A stretch of DNA of 38,450 nucleotides, taken from assembly GCA_002428225.1 (NCBI GenBank), contig DIUD01000075.1, positions 10,924 through 49,373 on the forward strand, in the 5' to 3' direction. The notes under the pieces were generated by a model that was not told the origin of the DNA, ran no database searches, and worked only from the letters and a program-made list of their open reading frames with translations. Within the stretch, counting starts at the first letter, position 1. Each line of letters starts with the position of its first letter. The DNA is from Roseovarius sp. UBA6167. GTDB taxonomy: Bacteria > Pseudomonadota > Alphaproteobacteria > Rhodobacterales > Rhodobacteraceae. Positions 1 through 6,808 of this stretch are shown piece by piece. The position numbers and the translations under genes are program-made.

Positions 1-23
1 CTCTACCACTGAGCTACAGCAGC
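1..23 (-). tRNA. tRNA-Thr (5' part only, runs off the window)
   Basis: Read on the minus strand, the first 23 bases give a 7-base acceptor strand GCTGCTG, then T8-A9, the D-stem GCTC and the D-loop AGTGGTAGAG. This is a standard tRNA 5' half. The anticodon lies outside the window. Threonine identity is inferred from the resemblance of this acceptor and D-arm to alphaproteobacterial tRNA-Thr. Confidence 0.75.
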
Positions 24-276
24 CCGCTGTTTTCCAGATGGCTAGCCCGGGCGTTGTCCCGATGCAAGCGGGCCCTGGAAAAGCCCTTTGGTTCCGGTCG
101 CCTGGCGCCCCCGAGCCGCCCCTTATCGGGGATTTGCTCCACCACTTGGCCACAACAGCAACTTGACGCGGGCTATTAGACGCTTCTCGAGCCTCACACA
201 AGGGGGTAATACCGATGGCGCGCTCTGCGGCTGGCGCGGGATTGAACCGCGAATTGCGATCCGACCGGACAGGCCG
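24..276. other. Intergenic spacer between tRNA and marR
   Basis: No supported gene is visible in these 253 bases. Open frames here are antisense extensions of the neighbouring genes. It should hold the tRNA promoter (reading leftwards) and the 3' end of the marR transcript. A short 4-bp palindrome (CCCC 119-122 / GGGG 128-131) has no T-run and is not called a terminator. Confidence 0.5.
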
Positions 277-717
277 CTAGCGTTCCAGCTTGCTGCGCAA
301 CTCGCGCAGGACGGGCAGGCTTGCGCGTACGCGATCCTCGCCGAGGTCCTGGATCAGTTCGGAGACCATCGGCGTGATCGCGGAAATCGCCACATCGCGC
401 GCCTGACGGCCCGAGGGGCTGATCGAGACCATCTTGCGGCGGGCATCCTCCCAGTCGGGGCGGATATGGATGTAGCCGGCCCATTCCAGCTTCGACAGCG
501 TGTTTGTCATCGCGCCGCGGGTGACGTGAAACGCCTTGGCAAGCTGCGCCGGGCTGCGCTCGTCGCCCAGACGGGCGAGGTGGTTGAGCACCGAGAAATG
601 CGAGATCTCCATGCCCTTGGGCAGAACGCGGCTCAGCCGCGAGCGAATCAGCTGCTCGTTGGTGAGGATCTCGCTGAACAGCGCGACGGCGAGGGAATTG
701 CTGGTCGTGTCATCCAT
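277..717 (-). CDS. MarR-family transcriptional regulator
   Basis: A 146-residue protein with the MarR winged-helix layout. The helix-turn-helix is at about residues 55-82 (SPAQLAKAFHVTRGAM region), and the wing at about 87-100 carries the family's D-x-R-x-K pattern (D91-K95). The flanking helices would form the dimer interface. MarR proteins are dimeric cytoplasmic DNA-binding regulators, often sensitive to small aromatic ligands or oxidants. Its ATG directly abuts the TGA of the upstream nitrilase-like gene, so the two are surely co-transcribed and probably translationally coupled. Ligand and targets cannot be told from sequence. Family call strong, role unknown. Confidence 0.9.
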   Translation of the reverse strand: MDDTTSNSLAVALFSEILTNEQLIRSRLSRVLPKGMEISHFSVLNHLARLGDERSPAQLAKAFHVTRGAMTNTLSKLEWAGYIHIRPDWEDARRKMVSISPSGRQARDVAISAITPMVSELIQDLGEDRVRASLPVLRELRSKLER

Positions 718-1548
718 TCAGGGGCCGTCAAACTCTCGGTCATGGCGCAGGGAGGGCACGCGTTTGCGTGCTTTTGCCACTTCCGAGAGGTCGAGATCAA
801 CCATGACGATGCCCGGCGCGGTGCCGCCATCGGCCAGAACCTCGCCCCAGGGGGCCACGGCAAGGCTGTGTCCATGGGTGCGGCGCGCCTTGCCCGTGCT
901 GGCCCGGTGGGTGCCGGTCTGCGCGGGGGCGAGCACGAAACAGCCGGTCTCGATGGCGCGCGCGCGCAGCAGGCTTTCCCAATGGGCGGCCCCGGTGACA
1001 GGCGAGAAGGCGGCAGGCACGGTGAGGATATCCGCCCCCGCCTGCGCGAGAAGGCGATAGAGATGGGGAAAGCGGATGTCGTAGCAGATCGTGAGGCCCA
1101 GACGACCCCAGGGCGTCTGGGCCAGCACCGCGCGGGTGCCGGGGCGAAAGCCGTCGGATTCGCGGTAGGTCTCCTCGGGGGAAACCTCCACATCGAACAT
1201 GTGGATCTTGTCGTAGCGGGCGCGGATGGCGCCTCGGTCGTCGATCAGGAACGAGCGGTTGGCAAAGCGGCCGCGGGGATCGTCGGTCTTGAGCGCGAGC
1301 GAGCCGATCAGCAGCCAGGCGCCAAGGCGCGCCGCCTCTTCGCGCAATCCGGCCAGAACCGGATCGCTTTCCTCGGGGCTGAGCACCGAATTCTGATGGC
1401 TGCGGCTGGACGAGACGCAGTTGCTCACCTCGGGGGTAAGGATGAACTCTGCCCCCCCTGCCCGCGCCTCGGCCACGAGAGCGCGCAGCGTGGCGAGGTT
1501 CTCTTGGGGATCGTCACCGGATGTGAGTTGCAAAAGAGCCGCGCGCAT
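718..1548 (-). CDS. Carbon-nitrogen hydrolase (Nit1-like, nitrilase superfamily)
   Basis: A 276-residue cytoplasmic amidase of the nitrilase superfamily. The Glu-Lys-Cys catalytic triad is visible: E40 (FILTPEV), K114 (RYDKIHMFD) and C155 (GLTICYDIRFP). The RYDKIHMFD and CYDIRFPHLYR signatures match the Nit1/deaminated-glutathione amidase branch rather than true nitrilases, so hydrolysis of a damaged metabolite such as deaminated glutathione is a likely role. The adjacent glutaredoxin gene, 4 bases upstream, fits a glutathione link. Length is normal for the family. The start ATG at 1548 agrees with the usual N-terminus (AALLQLTSGDD). Exact substrate is inferred from the branch only. Confidence 0.9.
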   Translation of the reverse strand: MRAALLQLTSGDDPQENLATLRALVAEARAGGAEFILTPEVSNCVSSSRSHQNSVLSPEESDPVLAGLREEAARLGAWLLIGSLALKTDDPRGRFANRSFLIDDRGAIRARYDKIHMFDVEVSPEETYRESDGFRPGTRAVLAQTPWGRLGLTICYDIRFPHLYRLLAQAGADILTVPAAFSPVTGAAHWESLLRARAIETGCFVLAPAQTGTHRASTGKARRTHGHSLAVAPWGEVLADGGTAPGIVMVDLDLSEVAKARKRVPSLRHDREFDGP

Positions 1549-1552
1549 CGCC

Positions 1553-1810
1553 TCAGCCCTTCAGCATCGCGTCAAGCCTGCCCGCCCGTTCCAGCGCGTA
1601 CAGTTCATCGCAGCCGCCGACATGGGTCTGACCGATAAAGATCTGCGGCACGGTGTGGCGGCCATTGGCGCGCGTCATCATCTCGGACTTGCGCGCGGGC
1701 TGCGCGAGGACGTTGATTTCGGAAAAATTCACGCCCTTATGTTTCAGCAGGCGCTTGGCCGCGTGGCAAAAGCCGCAGAGCGGCGAGGAGTAGATTTCGA
1801 CGGGTTGCAT
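1553..1810 (-). CDS. grxC: Glutaredoxin 3
   Basis: An 85-residue single-domain glutaredoxin. The dithiol active site C12-G-F-C15 replaces the textbook CPYC, a variant common in alphaproteobacterial Grx3. The cis-proline TVP motif (53-55) and the glutathione-binding GGCDEL segment (about 65-70) are present. It reduces protein and small-molecule disulfides with glutathione in the cytoplasm. It sits between comF (32 bases upstream) and the nitrilase-like hydrolase (4 bases downstream) in one minus-strand unit. Confidence 0.95.
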   Translation of the reverse strand: MQPVEIYSSPLCGFCHAAKRLLKHKGVNFSEINVLAQPARKSEMMTRANGRHTVPQIFIGQTHVGGCDELYALERAGRLDAMLKG

Positions 1811-1842
1811 GGATGGGCCTCCTGATCCTGTTCACCACGAAT

Positions 1843-2550
1843 CTAGGGGCTCTTCCCTGCCCGCGCCAGTGCGAGAATCCGCACGTCTGCCGCGCCGGCG
1901 GCATGGGCGGCCTGTGTCGCCGCCGAGAGAGTCGCGCCGGAGGTCATCACGTCATCGACGAGAACGAGCCGCGCGCCGCGCAACTTGGCAAGGTGGCGGG
2001 GATTCGCGCGGATCGCCCCGTCGAGCGTGGCATGGCGCGCGGCCCGGTCGAGACCCTTGAGGCTTTGGGTCGGGCGGTGCCGGATCAGCAGGTCGGGCAC
2101 GAAGGCCAGCCCCGTCTCGCGCGCCAGCGCCCGCGCCAGAAGCGCGGATTGGTTGAACCGCCGCGACAGCAGCCGCATCCAGTGCAACGGCACCGGCGAG
2201 ATGATCGTGCCGGGGGCGAGAAGCGGCGCGGCGGCGCGGGCGAGCCATTTGCCCGCCGGGCGCGCCGCGTCGTGCCGGTCGCCATGCTTGAGCGCCAGCA
2301 CCAGCCGCCGCCCGTTGGCCTCATAGCGCAGCGCGGCGCGCCCTCGCGACCATGGCCGCGCGATGCTCAGGCATTCGTCGCAATGCACCTCTGCGCTGCT
2401 CTCGCCTGGAAGCGGGATGCCGCACAGATCGCAGACCAGCCCGGTGATGAAGGGCGTATCGCGCCAGCAGGGACCGCACAGGCCGAAATCGTCGGCCACG
2501 GGCGCCCCGCAAAGCGTGCAGCGCGGCGGATAGACAAGCCGGACCGCCAT
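1843..2550 (-). CDS. comF: ComF family phosphoribosyltransferase-like protein
   Basis: A 235-residue protein starting at ATG 2550 (MAVRLVYPPR). The frame stays open upstream of this ATG, but that part is antisense to the next gene and lacks family likeness. Four Cys pairs in the first 60 residues (C11/C14, C25/C28, C40/C43, C57/C60) form the zinc-ribbon region typical of ComF. The PRPP-binding loop LVLVDDVMTSGAT lies at about residues 195-207 with D199-D200. ComF proteins assist DNA uptake in competent bacteria, and their role in non-competent alphaproteobacteria is unclear. First gene of the comF-grxC-hydrolase-marR unit, divergent from the methyltransferase gene. Confidence 0.9.
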   Translation of the reverse strand: MAVRLVYPPRCTLCGAPVADDFGLCGPCWRDTPFITGLVCDLCGIPLPGESSAEVHCDECLSIARPWSRGRAALRYEANGRRLVLALKHGDRHDAARPAGKWLARAAAPLLAPGTIISPVPLHWMRLLSRRFNQSALLARALARETGLAFVPDLLIRHRPTQSLKGLDRAARHATLDGAIRANPRHLAKLRGARLVLVDDVMTSGATLSAATQAAHAAGAADVRILALARAGKSP

Positions 2551-2586
2551 TTGTAAAGCCGGATGCGCCACCCTATGCTCCTGTCC

Positions 2587-3405
2587 ATGAGCCAGACCAT
2601 GCTGACCGACCGCCCTGCCCTCTCGCGCCAGCGCGCCCGCGCCGCCAGCTCGCCCGCGCTGTTCTTGCAGGAACTCGCCGCCGACGAGATCGAGGATCGG
2701 CTGGGATTGGTTAACAAATCCTTTACAGAACCTGGAATCGTCAGCGGCTGGCCCGATTTCTGGGGCGCGCGCTTTCCGGGGGCGGTGGTGGTGCCCGATG
2801 ACGAGGTGCTGGCCCTTGCCCCCGGCGCGCATGACCTGGTGATCCACGCGCTCTGCCTGCATTGGGCCAACGATCCGGTGGGGCAACTGGTGCAGGCGCG
2901 GCGCGCGCTGCGGCCCGACGGCCTTTTGCTGGCGGTGCTGTTTGGCGGCGGCAGCTTGCAGGAACTGCGCGCGGCCCTGGCACAGGCCGAGGCAGAAGTA
3001 GCCGGCGGGCTCTCGCCGCGCGTGCTGCCGATGGGGGAAATCCGCGATCTTGGCGGGCTGTTGCAACGGGCGGGGCTGGCGCTGCCGGTGGCGGACCGGC
3101 TACCGCTCGACCTGCGATACCCCGACCCGCTGGCGCTGATGCGCGACCTGCGGGCCATGGGCGAGGGCAACGCGATGGCCGCGCGCCCGCGCGCGCTGCT
3201 GCGCCGACAGGTGCTGGCGCGCGCCTGCACGGTCTATGCCGAGAGCTTCGCCCACCCGCAGGGCGGCATCCGCGCCACCGCCGAGATGATCTTTCTCACC
3301 GGTTGGGCACCGGATCCGAGCCAGCCGCAGCCGCTGCGCCCCGGATCTGCCGCGGCGCGGCTGGCAGATGCGCTCGGCGCGCACGAAACCCGGCTCGATG
3401 ATTGA
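2587..3405 (+). CDS. NDUFAF5/BioC-like methyltransferase-fold protein with degenerate SAM motif
   Basis: A 272-residue protein from ATG 2587 (MSQTMLTDRPALSRQRARAA). An in-frame ATG at 2563 also exists, but the LTDRPALSRQRARAA start matches how homologues begin. The C-terminal half of the methyltransferase fold is clear (APGAHDLVIHALCLHWANDP, then RALRPDGLLLAVLFGG), as in NDUFAF5-type complex I assembly factors. The glycine-rich motif I (D-x-G-x-G-x-G) expected before it is missing: the matching stretch reads EPGIVSGWPDFW. It may not be a normal methyltransferase; human NDUFAF5 acts as an arginine hydroxylase. Followed by hemH after 56 bases. Family call good, activity open. Confidence 0.8.
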   Translation: MSQTMLTDRPALSRQRARAASSPALFLQELAADEIEDRLGLVNKSFTEPGIVSGWPDFWGARFPGAVVVPDDEVLALAPGAHDLVIHALCLHWANDPVGQLVQARRALRPDGLLLAVLFGGGSLQELRAALAQAEAEVAGGLSPRVLPMGEIRDLGGLLQRAGLALPVADRLPLDLRYPDPLALMRDLRAMGEGNAMAARPRALLRRQVLARACTVYAESFAHPQGGIRATAEMIFLTGWAPDPSQPQPLRPGSAAARLADALGAHETRLDD

Positions 3406-3461
3406 CCTTCGGCTCCCAGCCGTTATGTCACCCCTGACCCGAGACCGAAGGACAGACCGAC

Positions 3462-4514
3462 ATGCCTGACGCCGCGCGCCCCGCCCACGCCCCCGCCGAT
3501 CACCCCAAGGTGCCGCGCGCTAAAACCGGCGTGCTTCTGGCCAATCTCGGCACGCCCGACCATTACAGCTATTGGCCGATGCGGCGCTATCTCAACGAGT
3601 TTCTCTCGGATCGGCGGGTGATCGACTATCCCCGCTGGAAATGGCAGCCGCTCTTGCAGCTCGTCATCCTCAGCAAGCGGCCCTTTACCTCTGGCGCGGC
3701 CTACAAATCCATCTGGAACGAGGACAAGGGCGAAAGCCCGCTGATGACCATCACCCGCGACCAGACAACGAAACTATCCGCCGCGCTGCATGAGCGTTAT
3801 GGCGATCAGGTGATGGTCGATTTTTGTATGCGCTATGGCAACCCGTCCACCAGATCGAAAGTGCGCGCCATGGTCGCGGCGGGCTGCACGCGCATCCTGT
3901 TCTTTCCGCTCTATCCGCATTACGCGGGCGCGACCTCGGCCACGGCGAATGACCAGTTCTTTCGCGCGCTGATGGCAGAGACCTGGCAGCCCGTGGCGCG
4001 CGTGGTTGAACCCTATTTCGCGCATCCGCTCTATATCGAGGCGCTGGCGCAATCGGTCGAGCGCGCCTATGCGAAGCTGGACGCGCGGCCGGAAATCCTT
4101 GTCGTGTCCTATCACGGGATGCCGAAACGCTATCTGATGCAGGGCGACCCCTACCATTGCCAGTGCCAGAAGACGACGCGCCTCCTGCGCGAACGCCTGG
4201 GCTGGGAGGAGACCGCGATCACCACCACGTTCCAGTCGGTATTCGGTCCCGAGGAATGGCTAAAACCCTACACGGTCGATGAGGTGGCGCGGCTGGCGCG
4301 CGAGGAAGGCAAGAAGCGTATCGCCGTGATCGCCCCTGCCTTTTCCGCCGATTGCATCGAAACCCTGGAAGAGATCAACGAGGAGATCCGCGAGAGTTTC
4401 GAGGAGGCCGGCGGCGAAGAGTTCACCTATGTCCCCTGCCTCAACGATGATGACGCGCATATCGCGGCGCTCTCGGCGATCGTCGAGAGCAATCTCGGGG
4501 GCTGGCTGGACTGA
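3462..4514 (+). CDS. hemH: Ferrochelatase (protoheme ferro-lyase)
   Basis: A 350-residue enzyme that inserts ferrous iron into protoporphyrin IX, the last step of protoheme synthesis, at the inner face of the membrane. The catalytic His is H218 in VVSYHGMPKRY. The acidic metal-site segment is FSADCIETLEEI (E300, E303). The N-terminal GVLLANLGTPD motif is standard. A polar 20-residue N-terminal extension precedes the fold. ATG 3462 is chosen because ACCGAAGGACAGACCGACATG offers an AAGGA site. The gene ends in a strong hairpin terminator. Heme made here would also feed ctaA at 14533. Confidence 0.96.
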   Translation: MPDAARPAHAPADHPKVPRAKTGVLLANLGTPDHYSYWPMRRYLNEFLSDRRVIDYPRWKWQPLLQLVILSKRPFTSGAAYKSIWNEDKGESPLMTITRDQTTKLSAALHERYGDQVMVDFCMRYGNPSTRSKVRAMVAAGCTRILFFPLYPHYAGATSATANDQFFRALMAETWQPVARVVEPYFAHPLYIEALAQSVERAYAKLDARPEILVVSYHGMPKRYLMQGDPYHCQCQKTTRLLRERLGWEETAITTTFQSVFGPEEWLKPYTVDEVARLAREEGKKRIAVIAPAFSADCIETLEEINEEIRESFEEAGGEEFTYVPCLNDDDAHIAALSAIVESNLGGWLD

Positions 4515-4535
4515 GGCCGTGACCGCGCCGAAACT

Positions 4536-4565
4536 GAAAAAGGCAGCGATGACGGCTGCCCTTTT
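4536..4565 (+). terminator. Rho-independent terminator of hemH (bidirectional)
   Basis: GGCAGC (4542-4547) and GCTGCC (4555-4560) form a perfect 6-bp stem with a 7-base loop, preceded by AAAAA and followed by CTTTT. It sits 22 bases after the hemH stop and 21 bases before the stop of the opposing small gene, so it can serve both convergent transcripts. Confidence 0.8.
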
Positions 4566-4585
4566 CCGATCGCCCGCAACCCGGA

Positions 4586-4786
4586 TCAGTCAGCGACGAT
4601 GACTGCGGCGACGATCGCGAGGATCAGCAGCGGCACCCAGACGGCAGCCGCAGACGAGCTTGCGTTGGTTTCTTGGACGATCACCGGCGCTTCGATGACC
4701 GGCTCTGGGGCCGGCGCGGCAAGCGTGCCGGCATGACCGGTGGTTGCAGCAGCACAGAAGGCGGCGGCGAGAGCGAGTTTCTTCAT
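4586..4786 (-). CDS. Small exported protein with C-terminal membrane segment
   Basis: A 66-residue protein starting at ATG 4786. The Shine-Dalgarno GGAGG seven bases upstream decides this start over an ATG 18 codons earlier. The N-terminus is a Sec-type signal (MKKLALAAAFCAAATTGHAG). A short Ala/Pro/Glu-rich linker follows (about residues 22-45), then a hydrophobic segment (VWVPLLILAIVAAVIVAD) up to the last residue. No family is recognised. The shape suggests a small periplasm-facing protein anchored in the inner membrane. Convergent with hemH. The signal, strong ribosome site and hydrophobic tail make it a real gene. Confidence 0.75.
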   Translation of the reverse strand: MKKLALAAAFCAAATTGHAGTLAAPAPEPVIEAPVIVQETNASSSAAAVWVPLLILAIVAAVIVAD

Positions 4787-4928
4787 TTTATCCTCCAGAA
4801 TTTGCCGTGGCCGCAGAAATACGGCTTCCCGACGGTTCAACGCATACCCAGTGAACCCCGAATAATCAGGAAATCAAGAAAATTGCAAACCTATCTTTAC
4901 TTCCGGCCGTTTTTTCGTCGCCATTTTG

Positions 4929-5531
4929 TCAAATCAGCAACACCTGCGTGCCGACCTTGGCAAGCGCGAAAAGCTCCTGGATATGCTCGTTATAGAGCCC
5001 GATGCAGCCATTCGACGAGCGCCGTCCGATCTTGCGCGTGTCATGCGTGCCGTGAATGCGGTAATAGGTCCAGCTCAGGTAGAGCGCATGGGTGCCCATC
5101 GGATTATCCGGCCCCGGCGGCACATAGGCAGGCCATTCCGGGTTGCGCTTGAGCATCGAGGGCGTGGGCCGCCAGCTTGGCCCCTCGACCTTGCGCACGA
5201 TCGAGGTGCGCCCGCGGCGCGTCAGGTCGTCGCTCAGCGGCACGGAGGAAGGATAGAGCTTGTAGGTCGCTCCGTCCTCGCCCCAGTAGTGCACAGCGCG
5301 CGAGTCGGTGTCGCACAGGATCGCGCCGTCCTTGAGGCTGGAAAAATAGGGCTGCCAGTCGAGCATTCGAAAGGCCGAGATGTTGCGGCGCGCGGACCGC
5401 GTCACGTCGCGCTCGAGTTCAACGGTGCCGTCGCCGTCCACGCCCTGCGCAAGAGCGGGCGCACCGATCAGGGCCGCGCCCCCGGCCAGAAACGCACGGC
5501 GGTTCCATTTATCCCGGAAAATGGGGGGCAT
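4929..5531 (-). CDS. L,D-transpeptidase (YkuD/ErfK family), Tat-type signal
   Basis: A 200-residue exported enzyme. ATG 5531 is preceded by a GGAG site (CTGGAGACACAGCA), and the longer open frame upstream is not coding-like. The N-terminus carries a twin-arginine motif (N10-R11-R12-A-F-L-A-G) before a hydrophobic stretch ending APALAQ, so Tat export is likely. The YkuD catalytic region is present: H160 in YYRIHGTHD and C176 in IGRRSSNGCIGLYNEHI. The usual Arg after the catalytic Cys-Ile (GCIRM) is Gly here. Such enzymes make 3-3 peptidoglycan crosslinks or attach proteins to the wall. Divergent from the CAP lipoprotein gene. Confidence 0.9.
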   Translation of the reverse strand: MPPIFRDKWNRRAFLAGGAALIGAPALAQGVDGDGTVELERDVTRSARRNISAFRMLDWQPYFSSLKDGAILCDTDSRAVHYWGEDGATYKLYPSSVPLSDDLTRRGRTSIVRKVEGPSWRPTPSMLKRNPEWPAYVPPGPDNPMGTHALYLSWTYYRIHGTHDTRKIGRRSSNGCIGLYNEHIQELFALAKVGTQVLLI

Positions 5532-5705
5532 TGCTGTGTCTCCAGTTCTTTCCTGCCACGATTGACCGCAATATATGCCCTTGAAGTCGCCGTCGCAATT
5601 CAAACACATGTTATTTAATTTGGCAAAGTTTCGCACATGGTGGTTTGAACAACCCCGCGCGCCGCGATAAGGCGGCACAAACAACTCAACGGGTGGCTTG
5701 GTCTC
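5532..5705. promoter_or_regulatory. Divergent intergenic region of the two envelope genes
   Basis: The 174 bases between two divergent start codons must hold the promoters of both the transpeptidase (leftwards) and the CAP lipoprotein (rightwards). Positions about 5598-5640 are clearly AT-richer than their surroundings. No -35/-10 pair could be fixed with confidence. Confidence 0.4.
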
Positions 5706-6224
5706 ATGGCGCGTCTTCTTGTCCTTTGTCTGTCGGCTCTGCTGGCTCTCGCAGCCTGCGCCGCCCCGCCCCCTCCGCCGCCGCAGCTTGGCGCCGACGG
5801 CAAGCCGCTGCCACGCCTTTACCGGATCAGGCCGGGCGAGACGCGCGAAATCCAGTTCCGGATGCTCGATTCGGTCAATGCGCTGCGTCAGGCAGCCGGG
5901 GCCGCGCCGCTCACCCTCGACGACCGGCTGACCGCCGCCGCCGCGACCCATGCGCGCGACATGTCGGTGCAGAACCGGCCCTGGCATTTCGGCTCTGACG
6001 GCTCCTCGCCGGTGGATCGGATCCGGCGGGTCGGCTATACTGGACAACTCGTCGGCGAAACCATCTCGGAGACCTACGAGACCGAGCTTGAAACCCTCGC
6101 CGCCTGGATGGAAGACGACGTTACCCGCCGGGTGATCCTGTCACCTGACGCGCGGCAGATGGGCTTTGCCTGGCACCAGGACGATACCGGCAAGATCTGG
6201 TGGACGATGACGCTTGGCGGCTGA
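5706..6224 (+). CDS. CAP/SCP-domain lipoprotein
   Basis: A 172-residue lipoprotein. The signal sequence ends in the lipobox L15-A-A-C18, followed by a Pro-rich linker. The CAP (SCP/PR-1) domain covers about residues 48-170, with the expected cavity residues H82 (THARDM), H94 (WHFG) and E118 (VGETIS). The domain ends in the family's IWWTMTLG strand. Bacterial CAP proteins are secreted and of mostly unknown activity; several relate to cell wall or sporulation. Here it is flanked by two L,D-transpeptidase genes, one divergent and one convergent with no gap, which supports an envelope role. Confidence 0.88.
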   Translation: MARLLVLCLSALLALAACAAPPPPPPQLGADGKPLPRLYRIRPGETREIQFRMLDSVNALRQAAGAAPLTLDDRLTAAAATHARDMSVQNRPWHFGSDGSSPVDRIRRVGYTGQLVGETISETYETELETLAAWMEDDVTRRVILSPDARQMGFAWHQDDTGKIWWTMTLGG

Positions 6225-6725
6225 TCAGGCGTTGACCGTGATCGGCGTTCCAACCCGCACCATGGCATAGACATCCTCGATCTCGGGATTGGTGAGCGCG
6301 ATGCAGCCTGCGGTCCAGTCGGGCTTGAGAAAGCCCAAAAGGCTCGGCTCGCCATGGATGAAGATATCGCCGCCGGGCGATTTTCCCTGGGCGCGGGCAA
6401 GGGCGATATCGGCCTCGTTGGGATAGGAAATCCCGATCGAGAGGTGAAAGGAGCTGTCGGGATTGCGTCGGTCGATGTGATATTCGCCCTCGGGGGTCCT
6501 GCCGTCGCCCTCGAACTGCTTGTGCCCCTCGGGCGCAAAGCCGAGCGCGATGTCGTAACGTTCGAGAACGCGCCGATGGTGCAGGAGGAACATCTCCCGA
6601 TTGCCCTTGTTGACAATGAGGCGCGTCACTTCGGGGCCGCGATATGTCTTGAATTTCGATCTTTCCGCACAACCTGCAAGGGCTGCGGCCCCCGCCAGAA
6701 GCGCCAAACGCCGTGTCATTCTCAT
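6225..6725 (-). CDS. L,D-transpeptidase lipoprotein (YkuD family)
   Basis: A 166-residue YkuD-family protein. The N-terminus has a lipobox (ALAGC, C19), so it is probably membrane-anchored and periplasmic. The catalytic region is canonical: H124 in IFIHGEPS and C141 in DWTAGCIALTNPEI. The domain begins at about residue 34 (TRLIVNKGNREMFL). The TGA (6225-6227) directly abuts the stop of the convergent CAP gene. It lacks the twin-arginine signal of the other L,D-transpeptidase at 4929-5531, so the two differ in export and anchoring. Confidence 0.92.
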   Translation of the reverse strand: MRMTRRLALLAGAAALAGCAERSKFKTYRGPEVTRLIVNKGNREMFLLHHRRVLERYDIALGFAPEGHKQFEGDGRTPEGEYHIDRRNPDSSFHLSIGISYPNEADIALARAQGKSPGGDIFIHGEPSLLGFLKPDWTAGCIALTNPEIEDVYAMVRVGTPITVNA

Positions 6726-6808
6726 GGATCTGCCCGCACGTTAGCCTGCCTGTTTTTCTACGAATAATAGCGCAACCGCGCCCCTCGGGATAGCAGATTT
6801 TCACGAAG

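Noticed and set aside
88..1638. 516-codon open frame on the plus strand
   Set aside because: It is antisense to the marR, hydrolase and grxC genes, all of which show clear family motifs. Long antisense frames are expected at this GC content.
2551..3066. N-terminal extension of comF by about 170 residues
   Set aside because: The extension is antisense to the methyltransferase-like gene, and the ComF zinc-ribbon starts right at ATG 2550.
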